Origin: Sphingobacterium kitahiroshimense
Lineage (GTDB): Bacteria > Bacteroidota > Bacteroidia > Sphingobacteriales > Sphingobacteriaceae
Direction: 5' to 3'
Length of the DNA: 64,000 nucleotides
Assembly (NCBI RefSeq): GCF_025961315.1
Contig: NZ_JAOQNK010000001.1
Coordinates: 930,001 to 994,000 of the forward strand
Shown: positions 34,614 through 44,227 of the stretch, one piece after another
Layout of the letters: every line of letters begins with the position of its first letter
How positions within the stretch are numbered: position 1 is the stretch's first letter
Translations under genes and position numbers: made by a program
The notes under the pieces: generated by a model
What the model saw: only the letters and a program-made list of their open reading frames with translations
Database searches by the model: none
Told to the model about the DNA's origin: nothing

Positions 34614-35873
34614 TTATTTAATCTCTTCAATAACCAATACTTCCTGTTCCCCTATTCCAATCTCAGCTTTAATACCATAATTAGCAAGCTGGTCATTTAA
34701 TTCTTCCAGATTACTATATTTCTCCAATATTATTTTCTCATTACTTTTGACCATATCCAAAACAGGAGGATATTTACCACTCATATCTGTCATTACTGCT
34801 AGAACGGAACTATTATCATAATTCATCACCTTTGCTCCCGGTTGTCTTAAATATGGTTTTATTTCGCAGGGTTTTAAAATAAGACTTTCAATATTTTTCA
34901 TTGTTCTGTAAGTACGAATCCCAAGAAAACTATATAAGTCATTTAAAACAATATGCGCTTGAGCCGAATCAGATCTTAAAACTGGATCCAAACGTTCATA
35001 TGATATCGCGTTTTGCACTTCCCAAATATCACCCAGATTCGATAAATCTTCATAACGATCGGGATTTTTCACTTTCAGTATCAATCGTTCTGGTCTTGGA
35101 ATGTAATTAGGCATTTTAATCTTTGCCCAACTTGATAAAACTGCACTATAAATGGAGACATTATAAAAAGATATTTTTTGTAAACCCGATACACTATCTC
35201 TTTGATTTTTAAAGGATTCAAATGGTACACCATTTTGATAACCAGACAGCATGACCATTCCCTTTATTTGCATTTCATTTTTAGCTTGTCCCAACAGATT
35301 CACCTTACCAAAATCATCCTTTAGTGGAAGATCTATCCTGCCATTATTAATAAGGGCAAGAACATTATCCTCTGTCACCAATTTATTACCCGTTATGGCC
35401 TGTACTTTTCCTTTGTACAGAAAAACAACATGTGGTGCACTCTGATGCGGAAAGAGTTCTTTTAAATAGGAATCACTATAGATAACTGGTAGATTGACTT
35501 TATTTTCTTTTAAAAAAGCATTATTTGCAAAAAATTTATCCAATATTTCCTTATCCTGCCAGGCAATATTAATAATCTGCAGTTTACTCTTTAATTTATC
35601 TTGTAATTGTTGCAGTTTCGGCATCGATTGAATACAAGTGCCACAAAAGGTATCAAAGAAATCTAAAATTATAACTTTATTTTCCGTTGCATCCAAATCG
35701 ATCACATTTCCTGTACCACGCATCTTCTGTATTTCGTTTGGTGGGATAAATGTATCTCCCACTTTAAGGGCTTTGCTCAAATCTATATTTTTACCTGCCT
35801 GCGCATATAAAGTACTTGTCATTATAAATAAGAAGAATGATAAGAGGAATAATTTTAATTTTTTCATGTTCAT
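34614..35873 (-). CDS. TlpA-like thioredoxin-fold protein, exported
   Basis: 419 residues. Signal peptide (about 1-24, ending LYAQ). A thioredoxin-like domain (about 30-170) carries the redox pair FCGTC (Cys 77, Cys 80) within ILDFFDTFCGTCIQSMPKL. The C-terminal 240 residues form an extra domain I cannot name (DLYSFLGIRTYRTMKNIESLILKPCE, then EKYSNLEELNDQLANYGIKAEIGI). Located 11 bp downstream of the SusD-like gene, so part of the SusC-SusD-TlpA operon. Probably a periplasmic disulfide reductase for a partner in this operon. Confidence 0.82.
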   Translation of the reverse strand: MNMKKLKLFLLSFFLFIMTSTLYAQAGKNIDLSKALKVGDTFIPPNEIQKMRGTGNVIDLDATENKVIILDFFDTFCGTCIQSMPKLQQLQDKLKSKLQIINIAWQDKEILDKFFANNAFLKENKVNLPVIYSDSYLKELFPHQSAPHVVFLYKGKVQAITGNKLVTEDNVLALINNGRIDLPLKDDFGKVNLLGQAKNEMQIKGMVMLSGYQNGVPFESFKNQRDSVSGLQKISFYNVSIYSAVLSSWAKIKMPNYIPRPERLILKVKNPDRYEDLSNLGDIWEVQNAISYERLDPVLRSDSAQAHIVLNDLYSFLGIRTYRTMKNIESLILKPCEIKPYLRQPGAKVMNYDNSSVLAVMTDMSGKYPPVLDMVKSNEKIILEKYSNLEELNDQLANYGIKAEIGIGEQEVLVIEEIK

Positions 35874-35884
35874 TTTATTATAGA

Positions 35885-37243
35885 TTAACGGATATTTTGC
35901 GGTAGTTTTCCTACGAGAACTACTGATTGAGGTAGTCGAAAAGCATATTTACGGCTATTCGGTTCAAGTAGATATTCTATATTATTCACTACTCTTTTTA
36001 ATGTTTTTTGAAATCTCGGATCTAGGTTTAACCTTTTTAAGTCAGACCATCTACGGCCTCGAAATAATAATTCCTTTTTTCTTTCTTGAAGTATCAGATG
36101 CAAAAGTGCATTCGGATTATTTTCTGTAATTGCTACAAAATGACTTTTATCGATTCTATTCTCAAGCAGAGAGTTTAGCAACTGTCTTGCCTCTTCTATT
36201 TGTCCAATCTGACAAGCTGCTTCGGCTTTAATTAAATAGATTTCACTTGTCGTTAAACCAACGAATAAATTAGCCATCGATTTATCGTAACTACCTTTAT
36301 AACTATAAGAATCCAAGGGATAAGTATTTTTACGAAAGAAGATATACTTCCTTATGTCATAAGTCGAGTAACTCCTATATAGAATGGAATCAACCAAACC
36401 ATTATTCAGATGCATTGGACCGGAAGTTACTGAGATTGCGGCAAATAGGACCTCCACATTAAACCGGTTAATCGGTAACGTTTCTGTTTGATTCAGTTTA
36501 CTAAAGTCCATGAGTTCTGCCTGCAATTGCAAACAGGAATCTGCATATTTATATGCTTGCTGATAGTTGCGCATTACTAAATATGTTCTCGCTAAACCGG
36601 CATATGCCGATGCCCGAAAAGGTCTACCCTTAATCGATTCGCTGATTGGTAATTTGTGTGCTGCAATGTTATAATCTTGGATTATTTGATCATAACTTTG
36701 TTGTAACGAAGCACGCGTAGACGTTTCATCAATACCAGGAACCAATCTTAGTGGAATTCCCATTTCTGTGGTAGCTGTCTCCTTTTGATAAGTCGGTGCG
36801 TATACCTCCACTAATTGATGAAATGCAAAAGCTCGATAGAAATGAGCTATACCTGAAAGATTTGTCGCTTTTTCACTTTTTCCCTCGAAACCTAATTTGT
36901 TTATAATTTCCAACACTTGATTAGCATTAAAAATAGTTTTATACGGTCTTTGCCATTGTGCCGTTTCATCATAATTTGCATCTTTCCAGGTATATGCATT
37001 ACGTTGGTCAATATTCAGTTTGCCGTCAAAAGTCTCTGGAGTTATATAATACTCGTCTGCAGACCATTCCCCAAATATTGGATAACCGGCATTCATTGTA
37101 TTATAGTCATTCAGTAAGAGCTCAGCATCTGTCAAACTTTTAGGGATGACCATTTTAACATCAGGTTTAACATCAAGAAAGTTATTGCAGCTTCCAAATA
37201 GTAGCATAACAGATATGCTAAAAATAAATTGATAGATCTTCAT
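35885..37243 (-). CDS. SusD/RagB family nutrient-binding lipoprotein
   Basis: 452 residues. Lipoprotein signal ending FGSC (Cys 19) and a typical SusD opening (NNFLDVKPDVKMVIPKSLTDAELLLNDYNTM). TPR-like helices follow, and the RagB/SusD C-terminal block LLFRGRRWSDLKRLN is present. Surface lid of the SusC pore, binding the substrate before import. It lies 11 bp downstream of susC. Low similarity to glycan loci and the thioredoxin partner suggest a peptide or redox-active substrate rather than a polysaccharide, but this is inference. Confidence 0.9.
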   Translation of the reverse strand: MKIYQFIFSISVMLLFGSCNNFLDVKPDVKMVIPKSLTDAELLLNDYNTMNAGYPIFGEWSADEYYITPETFDGKLNIDQRNAYTWKDANYDETAQWQRPYKTIFNANQVLEIINKLGFEGKSEKATNLSGIAHFYRAFAFHQLVEVYAPTYQKETATTEMGIPLRLVPGIDETSTRASLQQSYDQIIQDYNIAAHKLPISESIKGRPFRASAYAGLARTYLVMRNYQQAYKYADSCLQLQAELMDFSKLNQTETLPINRFNVEVLFAAISVTSGPMHLNNGLVDSILYRSYSTYDIRKYIFFRKNTYPLDSYSYKGSYDKSMANLFVGLTTSEIYLIKAEAACQIGQIEEARQLLNSLLENRIDKSHFVAITENNPNALLHLILQERKKELLFRGRRWSDLKRLNLDPRFQKTLKRVVNNIEYLLEPNSRKYAFRLPQSVVLVGKLPQNIR

Positions 37244-37254
37244 GATAAATATTA

Positions 37255-40200
37255 TTAAAGATTAAATCTAAACCCAAGTGAAGACATTAAGGGGTCAGGT
37301 ATATTGATGCCGTATTCACTATCGATACCCCGTTTATTTGCTCTCCAAACTGTACAAACATTTTGTATGTAACCATAAATAGAACAATTTTTCAATTTCA
37401 GACCAGAAGTAAAAGGTAAACTGACACTAAACTGGATATCACGGAGCTTGATTTGTCCACCATTCTCTAACAGAGCAGATGAGCGCATATAAACTTGACT
37501 TCCTAATGTCGCTGGATAGCTAAAAGCGGGAACATCAGTTGTTAGCTCATCCCCTGGCTTTTGCCAACGCAAAGCGTAATCCTTATGACCGATATTGCTA
37601 CTTAAGAATAGACTATTATCAAACGAGCTCCTTAAAAATTTATGTCCCAACTGATAGGAAATATTAAAAGACAGTTCAAGAGCTTTATACCGGATACTGT
37701 TGCGCCAGCTTCCAGTATATAGCGGAACAGATGACCCGTGATTTTCAAGATCATTGACATTTTGCGCCAAAACCGAGGAATAATCTTTTGACCTTTCGCC
37801 ATTCAGATATACTTGAGGCTCCCCTGTTTCAGCATCTAAACCAGCCCATTTGTAGGTAAGCAAACTATTTAGATCCATCCCTACAAAAGGAGTTATCCGT
37901 TGGCCCTGTGACACACTAACATAATCTTGACCAATTTCCTTTTGCACATAAGATTTCAAAACCTTTGTTCGGGCATATGAAAATACGAAGTTGCTATTTA
38001 ATTCGAAATGACCGGTTTTAAGAAGGGTAGCATTTAATCCAATATCCCAACCTTTAGTCCGGATATTGGCACTATTTACCATGAGATTTGTAAATCCAGT
38101 ACTTGGATCAATACGATCGGGTGCTATTAGATCCTTCGCATTTTTCACATAATATTCAACGCTACCTGAAATAATATTTCGCTTTAAAGCAAAATCAAGT
38201 CCCAAATTCGTAATCCCAACTCGCTCCCAACGTAAGCTAGGATTAGGAGGAGTCATAATCACACCATAGTTTTGATTGGTTAAATAGTGCGCTTCACTTT
38301 CTATGGTAATAACAGGATATGCAGATACTGAATTGTTTACATTGCCATTATAGCCAAATGTTGCACGAAATTTCAGATAATCAAACGGACTTTTCTGCAA
38401 ATACTTCTCTTTTGAAAGAATCCAAGCTCCACCAATTGACCAAAACGGTTGTCCCCGATCATTACTTTTAACGCCAAACAAATTGGAGGCATCTTTTCTA
38501 AAACTTCCGCTTAATATATACCGGTCCCAATAAGTATAGCTGAGATTAGAAAAATAGGATACAAAGTTATTTTGTGATGATTCATACACATTTCTATCTA
38601 TTAAATTTGTCACACCACTTTTTCCATTCAAATAGGGAACTTCACGACCAAACTGAACAGATTTAAAACTTCCAGATTCAGGATCATAGCCATAGTATTG
38701 GGATAAAGTGATATCTCTGCCTTTCTTTAAAATCTCACCTCCCGCCATAAGAATTAACTCATGTCTATCATTCCATTTCTTATTCCAGTCTGCAGTAAAT
38801 CTTCCTTGATGGGAATAGCTATTTAAACCTACTATACCCTTATAGTCTCCTTTAGGTAAATTATAATGAAGAGTTTTGTCATCCCACACTGTATGAAAAT
38901 TAATTTGATCACGCATCTGATATGTTCTTATACTCTGCCATTCTTCCATGGGGTTAGATGATCGCTGATAAGCATATTGCACCTTTAAATTCAGACCAAA
39001 ATCCAACTTATATGAAGCACTTACCCGTGCAACAAACTCTCGAACCATTTGGGTTTTCTTAGATTCATTTAATTCATTTAGTGGAGTATATGACCAATCT
39101 AACAAACGACCACCTGCAACAGTATCTATAAAAACAGGATTTAATCCGCTAATATTCATAGCTATTGGATTACCATATTGATCAGCCAGTTGCATGTATG
39201 GATAATTTTGTACTCCTTTTCCTAAACGATTATATTCCACTGGGAATAAAGCCTCCACATTTTTTGATTCCGTATATTTTAGACCAATATCCAGTAACAT
39301 ATTCTTAATTGGCTTTACTTGGGTATTTGACATTATATTAAGCCGTTTATATGCTGACGTGATGACATTTTTTAAATTTTTATCATAGCCCATTGAAAAA
39401 AGAGTATTTACATTTTCACTTCCTGACTGCAATTGTAAATTGTACTGTTGATTTACGCTATTACGATAGATGTATTTCAAAAAGTCATCTCTTAAATCAA
39501 TACCTTTCATTTTCCCTATTTCTATATCAAACTGTGATTCAGATATTTCACCAGTACGTTTTTGTTCCATCAGCCATACAGCAGGTTGAGGATTATAATT
39601 CCAGGCATTAAACTCCCCATTGTATCTCCCCTTATCATAGATAAATTGCTGGGCATCAATGTAATCGGATGTACTTATCTGAGGATAATAATATAGGTTA
39701 GGTTTAGCCTTAACACTGATATTGGCATTAAAATCTAATTGACTATATTGTTTAAACTTGCCTTTCTTAGTGGTAATCACAATCACGCCATTACCCGATT
39801 GGGAACCCCATATTGATGCTGCAGCGGCATCTTTCAACACAGTAATATTTTCTATATCATTAGGATTTATAGTGTTAAAAAGACCAATCCCTAGATCAGA
39901 ATTTCTTGTTTCAAACGGTACACCATCAACAACAACCAAGGGCCATTTATCTGAATTTAAAGTGCTAACCCCACGAATATTAACATTCAATAGATTTTCT
40001 CTATTAGCTGATGAAACCTTAATTGATGATATCCCCGGCACTACATCCTCCAGCCTACTTATAAAATCTGTCGATACCTTCCTGTTAAAAAGTTTATTGT
40101 CGACAAATTCAAAAGAACCGGTTGCTCTTTCTTTCGGTATTTTCTGATACCCGGTAGATACCACCTCCACTTCTTCTAGTTTATGATCTTCAGGTATCAA

Positions 40201-40806
40201 TCTCACAGTGATTAATACTCCTGCGGTATAATAAACTTGTTGGCTTTTAAAGCCGATAGATGAGAATCTGATCTTTCCACTTTTATGATGGACCGTCAAT
40301 TGAAACTTTCCATCTTTGGAAGTTTTAATCTGTAAGTTCTCGGCTTCGACTCGGACTGACACTCCTTGTAGTGGTGTACCATCGTTGGAAGAGACAACTC
40401 CACCAGTAAGTTCATATTTTACCTGCCCATTCACCCCGCTGTCCTTGCGGGGTGTCTGAGCTGATAAACATAAACTATGAAATACTGCGATAATCATGAT
40501 ACAGGATATCGCAATTACTTTAATAGCCTTTAATAAACATAACAGTAGATTAAAGGCATGCAGCATTGGAGAAAGCAGGATACATAGCGCTAGCTTCCAA
40601 TGTGTTTTTATATGTGAAACCGTAAGTTGATTATGCTCTTGTAAAGCGTAATCATGTCTAACGTTTTCAATTTGTAGTATAGAACTTTTCAATGTGTTTA
40701 TTTTTTGGTTTGTTTTTGATGGAAGACCAAAATATAACTCAAGATTTAGGACAGTAAATTTCCTTTGGTACAGCACATAGCTATCCCTATTGCAAGTTTT
40801 TTGCAT
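37255..40806 (-). CDS. SusC/RagA family TonB-linked outer-membrane receptor
   Basis: 1183 residues. Domains: carboxypeptidase-like regulatory domain (about 130-210), TonB plug (about 215-350, EVVSTGYQKIPKERATGS, VDGVPFETRNSD, ITVLKDAAAASIWGSQSGNGVI), and a C-terminal barrel ending SLGFRFNL. The first ~117 residues are unusual: about 70 hydrophilic residues before the hydrophobic LLSPMLHAFNLLLCLLKAIKVIAISCIMIIAVFH. A start at about residue 81 would give a normal signal peptide. First gene of the operon, with a structured leader upstream (41084-41165). Substrate unknown. Confidence 0.9.
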   Translation of the reverse strand: MQKTCNRDSYVLYQRKFTVLNLELYFGLPSKTNQKINTLKSSILQIENVRHDYALQEHNQLTVSHIKTHWKLALCILLSPMLHAFNLLLCLLKAIKVIAISCIMIIAVFHSLCLSAQTPRKDSGVNGQVKYELTGGVVSSNDGTPLQGVSVRVEAENLQIKTSKDGKFQLTVHHKSGKIRFSSIGFKSQQVYYTAGVLITVRLIPEDHKLEEVEVVSTGYQKIPKERATGSFEFVDNKLFNRKVSTDFISRLEDVVPGISSIKVSSANRENLLNVNIRGVSTLNSDKWPLVVVDGVPFETRNSDLGIGLFNTINPNDIENITVLKDAAAASIWGSQSGNGVIVITTKKGKFKQYSQLDFNANISVKAKPNLYYYPQISTSDYIDAQQFIYDKGRYNGEFNAWNYNPQPAVWLMEQKRTGEISESQFDIEIGKMKGIDLRDDFLKYIYRNSVNQQYNLQLQSGSENVNTLFSMGYDKNLKNVITSAYKRLNIMSNTQVKPIKNMLLDIGLKYTESKNVEALFPVEYNRLGKGVQNYPYMQLADQYGNPIAMNISGLNPVFIDTVAGGRLLDWSYTPLNELNESKKTQMVREFVARVSASYKLDFGLNLKVQYAYQRSSNPMEEWQSIRTYQMRDQINFHTVWDDKTLHYNLPKGDYKGIVGLNSYSHQGRFTADWNKKWNDRHELILMAGGEILKKGRDITLSQYYGYDPESGSFKSVQFGREVPYLNGKSGVTNLIDRNVYESSQNNFVSYFSNLSYTYWDRYILSGSFRKDASNLFGVKSNDRGQPFWSIGGAWILSKEKYLQKSPFDYLKFRATFGYNGNVNNSVSAYPVITIESEAHYLTNQNYGVIMTPPNPSLRWERVGITNLGLDFALKRNIISGSVEYYVKNAKDLIAPDRIDPSTGFTNLMVNSANIRTKGWDIGLNATLLKTGHFELNSNFVFSYARTKVLKSYVQKEIGQDYVSVSQGQRITPFVGMDLNSLLTYKWAGLDAETGEPQVYLNGERSKDYSSVLAQNVNDLENHGSSVPLYTGSWRNSIRYKALELSFNISYQLGHKFLRSSFDNSLFLSSNIGHKDYALRWQKPGDELTTDVPAFSYPATLGSQVYMRSSALLENGGQIKLRDIQFSVSLPFTSGLKLKNCSIYGYIQNVCTVWRANKRGIDSEYGINIPDPLMSSLGFRFNL

Positions 40807-40995
40807 TTTTTAAAGATTTATACTGAGAGTGAATAAGGAGCTAAAAATTAAGCAATAAGCACCCTATTCAACTTTCAATAGTTAAAAAATAAAATGGAAA
40901 AAATGCAATTCTAAGTCGTCGTCAATTGGTTATATAATGGTCTACATTATTGCATTTTGAATAGATAGTCAACATAGTGACTTTGCACAACAGAT

Positions 40996-41043
40996 CTAAT
41001 CTGCCGGCTTGATGATGTTTTTGGTGGTTTGTTTTTTGTTCAT
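40996..41043 (-). other. Possible 15-codon leader peptide frame
   Basis: ATG at 41043 to TAG at 40996, Lys/Thr-rich (MNKKQTTKNIIKPAD). Immediately preceded by the hairpin GCTCTAA-AAAA-TTAGAGC. It lies between the structured element and susC, an attenuator-like arrangement. Too short to claim as translated. Confidence 0.3.
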
Positions 41044-41083
41044 AGCTCTAATTTTTTAGAGCCTCAAGGTCAAAAATCAATTA

Positions 41084-41165
41084 GGCCGAGGCTACTGAAA
41101 GTTCGAGCTCCCGGTGGTAATCGGGGGTAGTAAAACTACCAGACACAATCAGTAAGACCTCGGCC
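41084..41165 (-). ncRNA. Candidate structured RNA / 5' leader of susC
   Basis: Outer stem GGCCGAGG/CCTCGGCC (8 bp: 41084-41091 with 41158-41165), inner stem TACTGA/TCAGTA (6 bp: 41093-41098 with 41149-41154), and two closed hairpins inside: CCCG/CGGG (41110-41125) and GGTAGT/ACTACC (41126-41140). A three-way junction is possible. Strand assigned from susC lying downstream on the minus strand. Confidence 0.45.
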
Positions 41166-41395
41166 CAATAATTAATATCATTGTTCCGAGGTGTCTACTT
41201 ACTACTCGTGTCCTAATCAATTACCACATTGCTCGAACGAGATCATACAAGTAAACACCTTCTATTTTTCCTAAAGGAATAGAAAAGTGAAAATACAGTT
41301 TATTTACGTTTTAATCATACATAATTAAATTTCTATAGTTATTACTATAGACAAATATAGTAATAACTATAGAAATTGCAAAAAATATTTTTGCT

Positions 41396-41896
41396 ATGTC
41401 TAAGAAATCACAATATGAACTTGAAATTGTAAAAAACAGTATCCAGATTAGAAACAACTTTGAAAAAACACAATCGTATATTGCAATGTTGTTAGATGTA
41501 ACAGAAGGTTATATTGGTCACATAGAAAACCCTAATAGACCTGAAATGTATACGCAAGATCAAATAAATGCCATTGCTCTTGATCTCGGAATATCTCCCC
41601 GTAAATTTTACCCAGACATTGCGACAGACCAGCCGTTACCTAAGAAAAATTTACAAGCAGACCTTGAACGAATTAAAAATATCAAATTCGGTGTAGATAG
41701 TTTAATTACTTCTAATTTTTTCGATACAAAAAAGTCGATAAAAGATATCATTGAAAAGCTGAATCAACAAGAATTATACTTAAAACTTAATCTCACAAAT
41801 AAAGATTTAACAGATATTCTGCGCCCTATTGTCAAATTAAATTCTTTAAAAAGTATAAGAATTGGTACTAAAAACTATTATCTTTCAATCAAATAA
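41396..41896 (+). CDS. XRE-family helix-turn-helix protein
   Basis: 166 residues. An N-terminal HTH (IRNNFEKTQSYIAMLLDVTEGYIGHIENPNRPEMYTQDQ, residues about 17-60) followed by a segment with LGISPRKFYPD. The C-terminal half (KSIKDIIEKLNQQELYLKLNLTNKDLTDILRPIVKLNSLKSIRIG) is helical and unrecognised, and may be a second winged domain. Strongly AT-rich. Next to decayed coding DNA and a HEPN-like gene, so probably part of an accessory patch; targets unknown. Confidence 0.65.
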   Translation: MSKKSQYELEIVKNSIQIRNNFEKTQSYIAMLLDVTEGYIGHIENPNRPEMYTQDQINAIALDLGISPRKFYPDIATDQPLPKKNLQADLERIKNIKFGVDSLITSNFFDTKKSIKDIIEKLNQQELYLKLNLTNKDLTDILRPIVKLNSLKSIRIGTKNYYLSIK

Positions 41897-41929
41897 TAGA
41901 CTTATCTAAATTTTGAAGAAGAATCCAAG

Positions 41930-42170
41930 TTATAAGAGCAGATAGCTAAATATCAAAACCTTATAACTATCAACGAAACTAAATTTGAGCTCGATATACT
42001 AAAAGAAATCGAAATGCAAGCAGAACAAATAACTGATTTCAAAGTAAAGTTTCATCGAGAATACCTCACTCCATGGGTTTAAGGCAATAAAAATTCCTTA
42101 CTCTCTTGACGAACTTTGGGCTATCAGAGAGGAATGTATCAGGCCTGTAGCATTCCAAGCGCAATAAACT
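41930..42170 (+). pseudogene. Decayed coding DNA (fragments of an unrecognised protein)
   Basis: In one frame 41942-42082 reads IAKYQNLITINETKFELDIL then KEIEMQAEQITDFKV, ending FHREYLTPWV and a stop; an in-frame TAA lies just upstream. A second coding-like segment (PYSLDELWAIREECIRPVAFQAQ) ends near 42168 in another frame. Both have protein-like composition but no start. Probably remains of a deleted or frameshifted gene. Confidence 0.35.
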
Positions 42171-42198
42171 ACTTAGCAAAGTTGTTCTTTTTAAAAAA

Positions 42199-42900
42199 TT
42201 ATTCTTGTGAATTAAAATAGGCATGACATCTTTCCTCACTAAAATAACGTCTCAAAAGATTTTTTTCAACCATATCATCTATCATTTTGAAATACTGGTA
42301 AGTTATTTTAAACTCACTCAAATAACTAAACAAATGTCTGTCGATGCCCAAATCAATATCTGAATCTCTTTCAGAATAAATATTTGTTAAAAAATCCTCT
42401 ACTAAAAACATAAGTTCCCAAGCTTCATTATATGTAGGAAATAACCTATTGGTCAAACATTCAACTTCCGTGTCAGTATGAGCGTAATGTTTATCACGTA
42501 AAATTTTTAAATTTTCAACTACAGGGTTTTTGTTTTGAGTATCAATTAATGCTAATATTGGTTTAAAAGAATCTAGTGAAATATTAACTTTAATATTTTT
42601 ATTTAGAATTTGATTATAAAGTTTACCTATTCCAAATGACTCATTATATGAAAGAATTTTAGTAATCTCAAGAACATATAAAATCCAGCTCTTATTTGAT
42701 AGCTCACTGTGGATTGAGGATCTTTTTGTAATCAGATAGTCTAAAATATCTAAATCACAATTAAAAGGTAGATTTATCTTAAATTTTTGCAAGTAATTTT
42801 TAGGACTACGCATAAGGTGAGCTTCGCCCAAAGCAATTTTCGATTTATAATAAAGTAAATAAATCTTTCCTAATACCTTATCAAATTTTTCTTCTTCCAT
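42199..42900 (-). CDS. Possible HEPN (AbiU2-like) protein
   Basis: 233 residues, all alpha-helical in pattern and no signal. The motif LRDKHYAHTDTE (about 135-146) has an R-x5-H arrangement and matches the AbiU2-like/HEPN group, where the R...H pair is the RNase active site or a relic of it. AbiU2 is half of a phage-resistance pair in Lactococcus. No AbiU1-like partner is adjacent. Embedded in AT-rich accessory DNA. The HEPN call is tentative; a non-catalytic HEPN fold is also possible. Confidence 0.5.
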   Translation of the reverse strand: MEEEKFDKVLGKIYLLYYKSKIALGEAHLMRSPKNYLQKFKINLPFNCDLDILDYLITKRSSIHSELSNKSWILYVLEITKILSYNESFGIGKLYNQILNKNIKVNISLDSFKPILALIDTQNKNPVVENLKILRDKHYAHTDTEVECLTNRLFPTYNEAWELMFLVEDFLTNIYSERDSDIDLGIDRHLFSYLSEFKITYQYFKMIDDMVEKNLLRRYFSEERCHAYFNSQE

Positions 42901-42912
42901 ATCTAAAAATAA

Positions 42913-42941
42913 TAAAAGCTCGACATAAAGCCGAGCTTTTA
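42913..42941. other. Hairpin upstream of the HEPN-like gene
   Basis: AAAAGCTCG/CGAGCTTTT stem separated by about 10 nt. It lies in the 5' flank of the minus-strand gene and could be an attenuator, or a terminator for an unseen plus-strand transcript. Confidence 0.35.
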
Positions 42942-43363
42942 AATCAATAAAGCCACCACAACTCTATTTTTTTCTTCTGATTAGTGATCCAGGTACTTAA
43001 GATACACAGAAACTTACAATAACAATAATGGTAGATAGAAAAACTGCTAGCAAAGTATTCCACGTAATTAACGTGACCAACGGCAGATCTACTCATCATT
43101 TACCACATCTTTATCGACCTTGTTATCATCAACAGTGTCTCGTGTTGAAAAAACCTTACCGATTTAGCCAGTTGTTAACTGAATAGATTTTAATCCCATT
43201 TTCTATTTTTTTAAATGATCCAAATTAGCAAAGGAAAATAAATCAGCTTGATAATTATAGGTTTGAAATTCAATTATTTTTTATTTATCAGTGTTTTTTT
43301 TACAAAAAACTTGAATGTTCGACCATATTGTAACTCACGAAAAAATAAATGCTATTACCTTTA
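42942..43363. other. Intergenic region, nothing recognised
   Basis: AT-rich spacer between the HEPN-like gene start and the DsrE gene end. No coding frame or repeat was supported. Confidence 0.3.
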
Positions 43364-43807
43364 TTAGTAAACTAAGGTATTAAATCCTTTGTCCTTCAAT
43401 TCAAACATATAAACTAAGGCATTAGGAGTGATATGGATACGCTTGTCTAATTTCAATTTGTCCACTTTTAGTAGATCTAAGGCATATTCACAAATAACCA
43501 ATTTTGCACCTACTTTCTCAGCCTTATCAATAGCTTGTTTTAGCTCTTCATTCTCAACAATTTCTCTAGCTAACTTACCAACAATCACAATTTCAAAAGC
43601 TAATCCATTTTTCTTCAGATCAAGTAATTCTATAGTTTCAATACTTACATTAAAATGTAGAACGTCTGAAACCATAACGGCAAGCTTTTTACTTGACCCT
43701 TTGTATTCCACTTTAGCTCCTAATGTTTGGGTTTGCGCTTGACTGTAATTTGAACTGAAGATTAAAACTGTTAGCAACAACAATGTGGCTAAAAAATTTG
43801 CTCTCAT
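43364..43807 (-). CDS. DsrE/DsrF-like family protein, exported
   Basis: 147 residues. Signal peptide (about 1-25, ending NYSQA). The mature part has the DsrE-like fold order: EYKGSSKKLAVMVSDVLHFNVS, a central GLAFEIVIVGKLARE strand, and AKLVICEYALDLLK with one cysteine. DsrE-like proteins carry sulfur or reduce sulfane. It is the first of four units sharing the regulatory element (43889-43927) and has TAGTTTTG at 43870-43863. Likely a periplasmic sulfur or thiol handler. Confidence 0.75.
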   Translation of the reverse strand: MRANFLATLLLLTVLIFSSNYSQAQTQTLGAKVEYKGSSKKLAVMVSDVLHFNVSIETIELLDLKKNGLAFEIVIVGKLAREIVENEELKQAIDKAEKVGAKLVICEYALDLLKVDKLKLDKRIHITPNALVYMFELKDKGFNTLVY

Positions 43808-43862
43808 TATAAAATATTTTAAAGTAATTTAAATATCTGTTCCTTTGTGGAAACCGATTATA

Positions 43863-43927
43863 CAAAACTAAAGAAATCCTATCCTGTAGAAATGGACAAA
43901 ACTGAAAATTAATGGTACTTTTTGATC
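43863..43927 (-). promoter_or_regulatory. Regulon site A: AraC-type operator and promoter of dsrE-like gene
   Basis: Toward the gene: AAGTACCATT, then TTTTCAGTTTTGTCCAT. CC centres 20 bp apart (43914-15 and 43894-95 on the plus strand), then 23 bp to TAGTTTTG at 43870-43863. Confidence 0.7.
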
Positions 43928-44227
43928 AATACTTTATTTAATACCATTCTCCTTGATCCATATGGCGATAAAATAACCCTTTGTCTATTTTCTTGCTGCC
44001 AGTGGTTATAATATTGCAATAGTATTGCTACGCGATGATCAAATTATGTAATATAAACTCATATTGAGATAGTTAAAAAGATAATTACATCTTATCTGTT
44101 AATTTAGATTTTACTTTTGTTTATTAAAGTACGGAAGTAAAATGTTTGCTTTACTCCATCAAAAAAACGGCTGTACATGAATGTACAGCCGCTTTCGTAA
44201 TAATCCCCATATGAAATGGACTAAAAT
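43928..44227. other. Intergenic region with the SDR terminator
   Basis: 300 bp with no gene. Holds the hairpin at 44168-44191. Confidence 0.35.
44168..44191. terminator. Hairpin terminator
   Basis: 11-bp perfect stem (CGGCTGTACAT and its complement) with a 2-nt loop, just past the SDR stop at 44228. Confidence 0.65.

Larger units (their letters stand above)
40807..41395. other. Leader region of the SusC operon with structured RNA candidate
   Basis: 589 bp. Contains the three-stem element at 41084-41165, a 7-bp hairpin (about 41043-41062) just before a 15-codon frame (40996-41043, minus), and the promoter of the plus-strand regulator at 41396. No full gene. Confidence 0.5.
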
